A DNA stretch of 64,000 bases from Nostoc edaphicum CCNP1411. GTDB taxonomy: Bacteria > Cyanobacteriota > Cyanobacteriia > Cyanobacteriales > Nostocaceae. Position numbers and translations under genes: made by a program. Each line of letters opens with the position of its first letter. Within the stretch, counting starts at the first letter, position 1. The DNA lies in the NCBI RefSeq assembly GCF_014023275.1, contig NZ_CP054698.1, forward strand, positions 2,418,001 through 2,482,000. Reading direction: 5' to 3'. Below, in pieces: positions 26,385 through 35,123 of the stretch. The notes below the pieces were generated by a model that worked only from the letters and a program-made list of their open reading frames with translations, ran no database searches and was not told the DNA's origin.

Positions 26385-26738
26385 TTAGCAAGGAACTAAC
26401 TCTTCCTCACCTTTGGGATTGGTTTCATCTTGATCCATCTCATCAATGGAAAGATGCTCTTGACCAACTAATCCTGGTTGATTGCCCAAAGCAACCAGTT
26501 CCCCATCACGTAAGACTAGTGAACTATCACAAGTTGGGCATGAATAAACTCTATGAGTCCGCCCATAAGAAGAATCTTCTGCCTCGTCAACCAATTCTGA
26601 ATTAGATAGGTAAAAAACGAGGGCACGTTCGGCAAGCTCTGACATTGGTTCGGAATCGACTGCTGAACGAATCTTCAGTTTCTTGTGCAACTCTGGCGAT
26701 AAATACAAAGTGACCTTTTGCTTAGTTTGCGTTTGCAT
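26385..26738 (-). CDS. Small ribbon-helix-helix-like protein with a CxxC motif
   Basis: The 117-residue product starts MQTQTKQKVTLYLSPELHKK, a beta strand plus helix typical of ribbon-helix-helix DNA-binding proteins (residues ~7-45), followed by VYSCPTCDSSLVLRDGELV, half of a zinc-binding ribbon, and an acidic tail (DEMDQDETNPKGEEE). A last Cys ends the protein. The family is not named with certainty. It lies 100 bases upstream of ycf46, with the start ATG at 26738 preceded only by a weak purine stretch. A local regulator of the ycf46-ycf35 group is a reasonable guess, unproven. Confidence 0.65.
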   Translation of the reverse strand: MQTQTKQKVTLYLSPELHKKLKIRSAVDSEPMSELAERALVFYLSNSELVDEAEDSSYGRTHRVYSCPTCDSSLVLRDGELVALGNQPGLVGQEHLSIDEMDQDETNPKGEEELVPC

Positions 26739-26990
26739 ATAACTCTTTAACGGTCTTACCCGGGTATGTATATCAAGTTATAGGTTCTTTTATTAGTTGT
26801 CAAGACAGTAAAGCGTTTTGACGCCAATTTTGTTACATTCGTTTACATTCTCGATTGAGATGCTATTTATAAATAGCCATCACCAACTGTATACAGCAGA
26901 AAATTTCATGGGTTGTGGTTCGTAGTCAGTGGCTCTAACCCTTGAAATTGAGCGATTTATCGCTGACTACAAATCTAATGTGGCAGACTA

Positions 26991-27088
26991 CTAGTACAGC
27001 ACGGCGGAAATAAACCACCCATTCCCAATCAACAAAACCCTTACGCTATCTTCTATTTTTAATTTTTAATTCCGCCTTGCGGTACTAG
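26991..27088. mobile_element. MITE-B copy 2 (inverted)
   Basis: CTAGTACAGCACGGCGGAAA at one end and TTCCGCCTTGCGGTACTAG at the other are imperfect inverted repeats. The sequence is the reverse complement of 20702-20812 with fewer TTAAAAA units (98 against 111 bp). It sits ~80 bases upstream of the lipoprotein gene, in the 430-bp gap after the ribbon protein gene; the rest of that gap shows nothing I recognise. Confidence 0.8.
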
Positions 27089-27169
27089 TTGGCTGATTGA
27101 GAATGGTGCAATCTCTGAGTTTCTGGTATTTCTATAAAATCAGTGACTTTGACAAAATGTGTAATGTAA

Positions 27170-27691
27170 ATGGCGACTGCTAATAAAACTTGTAGTTTGG
27201 GGCGAATAATTTATCGGTTTGCCGCCAGTGTTAGCGGAGTCATTGCCCTGTTAATAATCCTGTGGGGTTGTACTGCAAATGATTTTAATAACGCCGGAGC
27301 GATCGCCTGGAAAACTTATAGCAACTCCCGTTATGGCTTTGAATTTCCATATCCGAGTAACTGGACTTCTTTAGCAGCCTCAGAAAATGGTGATGGAATT
27401 GCGTTTATTTCACCACAGGATAACTCAGTGGAAATTCGGGGGTGGGCAAGTCATCAGCTACCAAATGCTCAAGAATCTGTAAAAAAGATGAAACACAACT
27501 TTCAGACCGCCCAAGGAGTATCTGGGGTAATGGTTGTAGAAGTTGATCAACAAGTAGGTTCAATGACACTGACACTAACTCAGAGTCAAGTGAAATACTA
27601 TTTGCAGGGACGAAGCAAGAGCCAAGAATTTCCAGATTACTATCGTTTGTTTTATTACATTGCCCAGCAGTATCGGATTTTAAAGTTCTGA
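27170..27691 (+). CDS. Predicted lipoprotein with PsbP-like fold
   Basis: A 173-residue protein with an N-terminal lipoprotein signal: IYRFAASVSGVIALLIILWG then Cys at about residue 36 (LWGC lipobox). The mature part has YSNSRYGFEFPYPSNWTSLA and IAFISPQDNSVEIRGWAS, a pattern shared by PsbP-like and Mog1/PsbP-fold lipoproteins. No catalytic residues are evident. Thylakoid or inner-membrane attachment on the outer face is inferred from the signal. It precedes sqdB with a ~170-bp gap holding CTGCTTCCCC-type repeats. Confidence 0.65.
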   Translation: MATANKTCSLGRIIYRFAASVSGVIALLIILWGCTANDFNNAGAIAWKTYSNSRYGFEFPYPSNWTSLAASENGDGIAFISPQDNSVEIRGWASHQLPNAQESVKKMKHNFQTAQGVSGVMVVEVDQQVGSMTLTLTQSQVKYYLQGRSKSQEFPDYYRLFYYIAQQYRILKF

Positions 27692-27856
27692 AATATGGGC
27701 ATTGGACATTAGTTGTGAATTCTTCTCCCGCTTCTCCCCCTGCTTCCCCTACTCCCTACTTCTTCTCCACTCTCCAATTCCCCAAAATCCACATTTCCCC
27801 CAAAATGATGATTAAGAGGGTACAGAAACCTGATAGATTTAGCTATCAGCGAGTAA

Positions 27857-29023
<1,167 letters not shown>

Positions 29024-29049
29024 GTTAAACCCCAGTAAATCGTGGGTCT

Positions 29050-29157
29050 AAAATTGGTCGTCGTATTTTAGCACAATATGACGACCAACCAGTAATTATT
29101 TATCAGGCGTATCGTCCAGCTACTACTAAATATTGCCGTTTACTACAGTTATTTTGA
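29050..29157 (+). pseudogene. Remnant of a DUF4291-like gene between sqdB and sqdX
   Basis: Reading from 29053 gives IGRRILAQYDDQPVIIYQAY followed by RPATTKYCRLLQLF and a TGA at 29155-29157. The IxAxYD..xxxVYQAY pattern is that of the start of DUF4291 proteins, which are usually ~200 residues. Only ~35 codons remain and there is no start codon. Confidence 0.5.
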
Positions 29158-29257
29158 CTGTGCAAAATTGATTGCAGCACACGAGACAGTTTATTCTGTG
29201 TTTAAAGCAAAATGCACTTTTAAGCTGAGATTATCTGCCTGGACTGAATAGTTTTAT

Positions 29258-30388
29258 ATGAGAATTGCTCTATTTACCGAAACCTTTTTACCCAAGGTTG
29301 ACGGCATTGTAACGCGCCTACGCCATACTGTTGATCATCTACAGCGTAGTGGTAATCAAGTGATGGTGATTGCCCCTGATGGAGGCATCACAGAACACAA
29401 AGGCGCTAAAGTTTACGGCGTTAGTGGCTTTCCTCTGCCATTGTATCCAGAATTGCAAATGGCATTACCCCGCCCAGCTATTGGTTATGTTTTAGAAGAG
29501 TTTAAGCCAGATGTTATTCATGTCGTAAATCCAGCCGTTTTGGGTTTAGCAGGCATATTCTACAGCAAAATCCTCAAAATACCCTTAGTGGCGTCTTACC
29601 ATACCCATTTACCCCAATATCTCCAGCATTATGGCTTGGGTATGCTGGAAGGTGTTCTTTGGGAACTGTTGAAAGGCGCTCATAATCAAGCAGCTTTGAA
29701 TCTGTGTACCTCCACAGCAATGATAGAGGAACTGACAGCACACGGTATTGAACGTGTAGATTTATGGCAGCGTGGGGTAGATACGGAATTATTTCACCCC
29801 GATTTAGCTAATGTAGAGATGCGATCGCAGCTATCACAAAACCATCCACAAAGTCCATTGCTACTTTACGTTGGGCGGCTTTCTGCTGAAAAAGAAATTG
29901 AGCGCATCAAACCAATTTTAGAGGCAATTCCCCAAGCGCGGTTAGCATTGGTTGGGGATGGGCCCCACCGTCAAGCACTGGAAAAACACTTTGCTGGCAC
30001 AAACACTTATTTTGTTGGGTATCTCATGGGGCAAGAGTTAGGTTCTGCTTTTGCCAGTGCTGATGCCTTTATCTTTCCCTCCCGTACAGAAACACTAGGC
30101 TTAGTATTACTAGAAGCAATGGCAGCTGGCTGTCCGGTGGTAGCAGCCCGTTCGGGGGGAATTCCTGATATTGTGACTGATGGAGTCAATGGATATCTTT
30201 TTGAGCCAACAGCAGATGTTCAAGGAGCGTTAGCTGCTACTGTCCGCCTCTTAGAACAAAAACAACAACGAGACATCATTCGTCAAAATGCTCGCCAGGA
30301 AGCAGAAAGTTGGGGTTGGGCAGCTGCCACCAGGCAGCTACAAGATTATTACCAAAAGGTAATATTTTCTCAACAGTTAGCAAAATAA
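29258..30388 (+). CDS. sqdX: SQDG synthase, family 4 glycosyltransferase
   Basis: Transfers sulfoquinovose to diacylglycerol, the last step of sulfolipid synthesis. The 376-residue GT-B protein opens with RIALFTETFLPKVDGIVTRL and contains VASYHTHLPQYLQHYGLG, LLYVGRLSAEKEIERIKPIL (donor-site region) and FIFPSRTETLGLVLLEAMAA with the E-x7-E motif, as in SqdX. ATG 29258 fits the family start. It follows sqdB, with the DUF4291-like remnant and no clear terminator in between. Confidence 0.93.
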   Translation: MRIALFTETFLPKVDGIVTRLRHTVDHLQRSGNQVMVIAPDGGITEHKGAKVYGVSGFPLPLYPELQMALPRPAIGYVLEEFKPDVIHVVNPAVLGLAGIFYSKILKIPLVASYHTHLPQYLQHYGLGMLEGVLWELLKGAHNQAALNLCTSTAMIEELTAHGIERVDLWQRGVDTELFHPDLANVEMRSQLSQNHPQSPLLLYVGRLSAEKEIERIKPILEAIPQARLALVGDGPHRQALEKHFAGTNTYFVGYLMGQELGSAFASADAFIFPSRTETLGLVLLEAMAAGCPVVAARSGGIPDIVTDGVNGYLFEPTADVQGALAATVRLLEQKQQRDIIRQNARQEAESWGWAAATRQLQDYYQKVIFSQQLAK

Positions 30389-30544
30389 GGGAGTGGGGAG
30401 ATGAGGGAGCAGGGGGAGCAGGGGAAGAAGAATTAATAACCATGCCCTATGTGCTATGCCCAAAACAGACTTATGATACAAGCCCATTTATTTATGGGGA
30501 TTATTAATTTTGAATTTTGAATTTTTAATTCGGAGCGAAGCAAC

Positions 30545-33184
30545 GTGACACTCCCCAATCCTGGCAGCGTCTTGGCTACATTAACTGAACTGACTCAAGT
30601 TAATCGTACTCACGCTCTACTGCGTCGCGTCAAAGACTTATCTGTTAATGAATTTGTTTGCTTACTCGACTTCATAACAGCTGAGTTCCAGCAATTTCTT
30701 AGAGCCATTGAACTGATCAATAATGAAGCTCTAGAAACTATGTTGGAGAAGGTGCTAGAAGCTATCACACTCAAAATTGGTCAAATACTGCAAGCAGAAC
30801 ACACAGCCATTTTTTTAGTTGACTATGACAAAGGTCAATTGTGGTCAAAAGTTCCTCAAGATAATAGCCAAAAATTCTTAGAAATTCGTACTCCCATTAC
30901 AGTGGGTATCCCCGGTCATGTTGCCAGTACCGGTCAATATCTCAATATATCTGAAACTTATACTCATCCCCTATTTAGCCCAGAACTTGAAAAACAAATG
31001 GGCTACAAAATCCGTAATATTTTATGTATGCCCGTTATTAGTAGCAAAAACCAGACTGTCGCGGTAGTGCAACTGGCTAATAAAACCGGGAATGTTCCAT
31101 TTAATCATGATGATGAAGAACGTTTTCGAGACTTTGCTGCTTCTATTGGTATTATTCTGGAAAGCTGCCAATCTTTTTATGTAGCCGCTCGTAATCAAAG
31201 AGGCGCAACGGCTTTGTTGCGGGCAACTCAGACACTGGGCCAAAGTCTTGATTTAGAAGCAACTTTGCAGATAGTCATGGAGCAAGCTCGGATTTTAATG
31301 CAAGCAGACCGCAGCACGCTGTTTTTATATCGTAAAGAGATGAGCGAACTCTGGACGAAAGTTGCAGCGGCAGCGGATGGCACAAACTTGATAGAAATCC
31401 GCATTCCGGCTAACCGTGGCATTGCTGGTTATGTAGCTTCCACTGGTGAAGCCTTAAATATTTCTGATGCCTATAAAGATCCCCGATTTGACCCAACGAC
31501 AGATAGCAAAACTGGTTATGTTACTCGCAATATCCTGTGTTTGCCAGTATTTAATTCTGCAAATGAATTGATTGGGGTCACGCAATTAATTAATAAGCAA
31601 CAAAGCAGTTTTACTGCTTCTGATGAAGAATTTATGCGGGCTTTTAATATTCAGGCAGGAATTGCTTTAGAAAATGCCCGCCTGTTTGAAAATGTGCTGT
31701 TAGAAAAACAGTATCAAAAAGATATTTTACAAAGTCTGTCAGATGCTGTGATTTCTACAGATATGGCAGGACAGATTGTTACGATTAATGATGCGGCCCT
31801 GGAATTGCTGGGTTGTCCGATAGGAGATGCTAATAGCAAGAACAACAAGCTGTTGTGGGAACAAAATTTGATTGGCCGCTTAGTTTGGGAAGTTGTGCCA
31901 ATTGAAAATCTCCAAATGCGACTAGAAGATAGTTTAAAAACTGGAGCTAAACATTATGTGCCAGAGCAAAGTTTGATACTGGGACTTTATCAAGTTCTGA
32001 CTCCTGAATGTCGAGTGATGACTGAAACTCAGCACTGGCTCAACGCTACGCTACCACTAACAGCACGGGCTAAAAGCCCCATTAACAGCACTCAGCACTC
32101 AATCTTAGCAGTACCCGATCGCACTAACCCCGATTTTTTCATTCCCTGGAATCTACCCCTCACTCCCCAATCTGAATTTCTCACCGCTGATGAAGTACAA
32201 ACACTAGAGCGCAGTATCAATCTCACTGTTAATCCCCTAACTAACCCAGAAGGCGGTGTCCGCGGTGGTTTGGTGGTATTGGAAGACATTAGTCAGGAAA
32301 AACGGATGAAAACTACCATGTCCCGCTACCTGACGCCCCATGTAGCCGAACAAGTTATGGCTTTAGGGGAAGATGCTTTAATGGTAGGCGAACGCAAGGA
32401 AGTAACCATTCTGTTTTCTGATATCCGTGGCTACACAACACTTACGGAAAATCTCGGTGCAGCTGAAGTGGTATTGCTGCTCAATCAGTATTTTGAAACA
32501 ATGGTGGAGGCAGTTTTTAACTATGAAGGCACTCTCGATAAATTTATTGGTGATGCCTTAATGGCGGTATTTGGTGCGCCGCTACCACTGACAGAAAATC
32601 ATGCGTGGAGGGCTGTACAGTCAGCATTAGATATGCGACGCCGCCTAGAGGAATTTAACCAGCGGCGAATTGTCCAGGCGCAGCCACAAATTCGTATTGG
32701 TATTGGGATTAGTTCTGGGGATGTGGTTTCGGGTAATATTGGTTCCCGCAAACGGATGGATTACACCGTAATTGGGGACGGCGTAAATTTGAGTTCGCGC
32801 TTGGAAGCGGTAACCAAGGATTATGGTTGTGATATTCTTTTAAGTGAATTTACTTACCAATTATGCAGCGATCGCATTTGGGTGCGCCAGTTAGATAAAA
32901 TCCGAGTCAAAGGGAAACACCAGGCAGTTAATATCTACGAGTTAATTGGCGATCGCAATACTCCCCTAGATGCCAAAATCCAAGAGTTTTTGTTTCACTA
33001 TCATACTGGACGCGCGGCTTATTTATCGCGCAACTTCTCACAAGCGATCGCCAGTTTTAAAGCCGCCAAATGCATCCAACCCCAAGACCAAGCTGTTGAT
33101 ATCCACCTAGAACGTGCACATAATTATCAACAAACGCCGCCCCCAGAATACTGGGATGGTGTCTGGACAATGCTTACGAAGTAG
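30545..33184 (+). CDS. GAF-GAF-PAS class III adenylate cyclase (CyaB-type)
   Basis: An 879-residue signalling enzyme. Two GAF domains (about 65-210 and 225-385) each carry an NKFDE-type motif (NKTGNVPFNHDDEERF; NKQQSSFTASDEEF), as in the cAMP-binding GAFs of Anabaena CyaB1/CyaB2. A PAS domain follows (about 395-590), then the cyclase domain with metal-binding Asp in FSDIRGYT and FIGDALMAVFG, Lys in LDKFIGDA and Asp in MDYTVIGDGVNLSSRLE, indicating ATP as substrate. A TPR-like tail ends the protein. GTG 30545 is the start, with GGAG 9 bases upstream. The PAS part contains an insert (near QHWLNATLPLTARAKSPINS) encoded by ACTCAGC-type repeat DNA. Confidence 0.9.
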   Translation: MTLPNPGSVLATLTELTQVNRTHALLRRVKDLSVNEFVCLLDFITAEFQQFLRAIELINNEALETMLEKVLEAITLKIGQILQAEHTAIFLVDYDKGQLWSKVPQDNSQKFLEIRTPITVGIPGHVASTGQYLNISETYTHPLFSPELEKQMGYKIRNILCMPVISSKNQTVAVVQLANKTGNVPFNHDDEERFRDFAASIGIILESCQSFYVAARNQRGATALLRATQTLGQSLDLEATLQIVMEQARILMQADRSTLFLYRKEMSELWTKVAAAADGTNLIEIRIPANRGIAGYVASTGEALNISDAYKDPRFDPTTDSKTGYVTRNILCLPVFNSANELIGVTQLINKQQSSFTASDEEFMRAFNIQAGIALENARLFENVLLEKQYQKDILQSLSDAVISTDMAGQIVTINDAALELLGCPIGDANSKNNKLLWEQNLIGRLVWEVVPIENLQMRLEDSLKTGAKHYVPEQSLILGLYQVLTPECRVMTETQHWLNATLPLTARAKSPINSTQHSILAVPDRTNPDFFIPWNLPLTPQSEFLTADEVQTLERSINLTVNPLTNPEGGVRGGLVVLEDISQEKRMKTTMSRYLTPHVAEQVMALGEDALMVGERKEVTILFSDIRGYTTLTENLGAAEVVLLLNQYFETMVEAVFNYEGTLDKFIGDALMAVFGAPLPLTENHAWRAVQSALDMRRRLEEFNQRRIVQAQPQIRIGIGISSGDVVSGNIGSRKRMDYTVIGDGVNLSSRLEAVTKDYGCDILLSEFTYQLCSDRIWVRQLDKIRVKGKHQAVNIYELIGDRNTPLDAKIQEFLFHYHTGRAAYLSRNFSQAIASFKAAKCIQPQDQAVDIHLERAHNYQQTPPPEYWDGVWTMLTK

Positions 33185-33185
33185 T

Positions 33186-33300
33186 CATTTGTCTTTTGTC
33201 ATGGGGCATGAGGAATTGGTTATTAATTCTGCTCCCCTGCTCCCCTGCTCCCCTGCTCCCTACTCCCCTGCTCCCTACTTCTCCCCCATCTTTGCATCTC
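33186..33300. repeat. STRR-like repeats after the cyclase gene
   Basis: CTCCCCTG heptamer/octamer units (about 33233-33290), preceded by a GTCATTTGTCTTTTGTCAT stretch. Same class as other gap repeats in the window. Confidence 0.6.
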
Positions 33301-33304
33301 GCCT

Positions 33305-33580
33305 TCAATCTTGAACCTCTCCCTGGTCATCCTGAAACGGGTCTTCGCCAATTCGCAGTTCTTTCTTTGAGTGTTTCAACTGTTTCCATAGTTCCTTTAT
33401 TTGTTTGTAAGCTTCACCAGGAGGCAGTTTTCCACCTGTTTCTAAATTGCAAATGTAGCTTACTCGCTGGGCAAATTCCTGTAGATTTGCATTAAAAACC
33501 AAGTTTTCTGGCTTTACCTGACCGTAGTAGCGGCCACGAGGAAAGAGAAAATCATCTTTGTTCACTATGTTTTTTTCCAT
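33305..33580 (-). CDS. Small conserved cyanobacterial protein (DUF7219-like)
   Basis: The 91-residue product contains FLFPRGRYYGQVKPENLVFN, ANLQEFAQRVSYICNLETGG and a helical KELWKQLKHSKKELR. This pattern is widely conserved in cyanobacteria and I associate it with DUF7219 (from memory). No membrane segment and no function known. ATG at 33580 has no strong ribosome-binding site. It is convergent with the cyclase gene. Confidence 0.7.
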   Translation of the reverse strand: MEKNIVNKDDFLFPRGRYYGQVKPENLVFNANLQEFAQRVSYICNLETGGKLPPGEAYKQIKELWKQLKHSKKELRIGEDPFQDDQGEVQD

Positions 33581-34266
33581 TTATTCAATTTACTTTGTGT
33601 TTGGATCTCTTAAGCTGACTCACTAGCTGCCTTGATCTTTACTTTCGTCAGACTTGGGGAAATCAAATCATTCAACTCCTTTTTCAATTGGTGATGTAGG
33701 AATTGGTTGACTCAGATTTTGATACTAAAGGAGAAAGCTTAAAATACTTTTGTTGTAAATGTTACAGAAAAAAGTTTCTGCTAAAGTAACTAGAGAGAAT
33801 ATTTGATTTTCCTCCCAGTTGTCAATTTATCTCATCTTAATTTATGAAGTTCCAATTGTAATTAACTTCAGTCGAAACCCGGAGTCAAAAACAATTAAAG
33901 CATATCCGTATATCTTGCTAAAATTTACCCGCAAGAATAGCTACAGTTTAAACAGTAAAACTACTTAGCAGAATATACTAGATACCAAAGCTAATTGTCC
34001 TCTGTTAAAAGTTAGAGATTTAGTAGTGAATATTTAGCAGAGGTTTTCCAGAACCCGTGAGAAGTCAGATTCAGCAATCTTAGGGGCGTTGGGCATGGTT
34101 ATTTTCCGTGTTCTCCTTGTCCCTTTTATTTCCCTTGTTTTCCTCTGCCCAATTATCGGTAGATCCGCTTCCTCTTCAACAATGGCTAATAGTTAATAAC
34201 TAAAGATAAAATGGTGAAGCCTCAAAGGACAACTTGTGTCCATCGCCTAAAACTTTACCTGCCACC
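33581..34266. other. Gene-free region before purC
   Basis: About 690 bases with no credible frame. Base composition is AT-rich, with no repeat array beyond a short TTCCCTTGTTTTCC tract near 34130. It presumably holds divergent promoters for the small minus-strand gene and purC; none could be identified with confidence. Confidence 0.4.
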
Positions 34267-35004
34267 ATGTCTGTTAATTCCAAGTTATACGAAGGCAAAG
34301 CTAAAATTCTCTATACAACGGACGATCCGGAAATCCTGTTGGCTGATTTTAAGGACGACGCCACGGCGTTTAACGCCCAAAAACGTGGCAATATCCAAGG
34401 GAAAGGAAAAATAAATTGTAGCATTTCCAGCCAGCTTTTTAAACAGCTAGAGGCTTATGGTGTAAAGACTCACTTTATCGATAGCCCTGCCCCGAATCAG
34501 ATGCGGGTGAGAGCAGTAAAGATTTTACCCTTAGAGGTGGTGATCAGAAATATTGCTGCTGGTAGTCTGTGTCAGCAAACAGGTTTACCAGTGGGTACAA
34601 TTCTGAAACAGCCTTTGGTAGAGTTTTATTACAAAAACGATCAGTTAGGAGATCCATTGTTGACACGCGATCGCCTATACCTGCTAGAACTAGCTACTGC
34701 GGAACAAGTAGACGCAATTACACATCTTGCATTGCAAATCAACGAATTTCTCAATAATTTTTGGCAGCGGTGCGGCATTACTCTAGTAGACTTCAAACTA
34801 GAATTTGGTTTGGACTCACAACAGCAGTTGCTCTTGGCAGATGAAATTAGCCCCGACACCTGCCGTTTGTGGGATACCGCAGAAAAAGACTTAAACCGCC
34901 GGGTAATGGACAAAGACCGTTTTCGCCGAGACTTAGGAAATGTAGAGGATGCTTACCAGGAGGTTTTACAAAGAGTACTAAAAGCAGTAGAGAGTAATAG
35001 TTAA
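34267..35004 (+). CDS. purC: Phosphoribosylaminoimidazole-succinocarboxamide synthase
   Basis: SAICAR synthase of purine biosynthesis. The 245-residue protein starts MSVNSKLYEGKAKILYTTDD at ATG 34267; the longer frame from 34234 adds unconserved residues. Signatures: QKRGNIQGKGKINCSISSQL, EVVIRNIAAGSL, TLVDFKLEFG and ADEISPDTCRLWD. All family motifs are present. It precedes the Omp85 gene on the same strand with ~120 bp containing GACTAATGA-type repeats. Confidence 0.95.
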   Translation: MSVNSKLYEGKAKILYTTDDPEILLADFKDDATAFNAQKRGNIQGKGKINCSISSQLFKQLEAYGVKTHFIDSPAPNQMRVRAVKILPLEVVIRNIAAGSLCQQTGLPVGTILKQPLVEFYYKNDQLGDPLLTRDRLYLLELATAEQVDAITHLALQINEFLNNFWQRCGITLVDFKLEFGLDSQQQLLLADEISPDTCRLWDTAEKDLNRRVMDKDRFRRDLGNVEDAYQEVLQRVLKAVESNS

Positions 35005-35123
35005 GTGGGTAAAAATCAATTAAACTCGTGTGGATTGTCATTTGTCAGTTGTCCTTTGTTGTTCACCAATGACTAATGACTAATTTTGATGGTGTGTGGT
35101 CGTGAAGAGGAATCATAAGTAAA

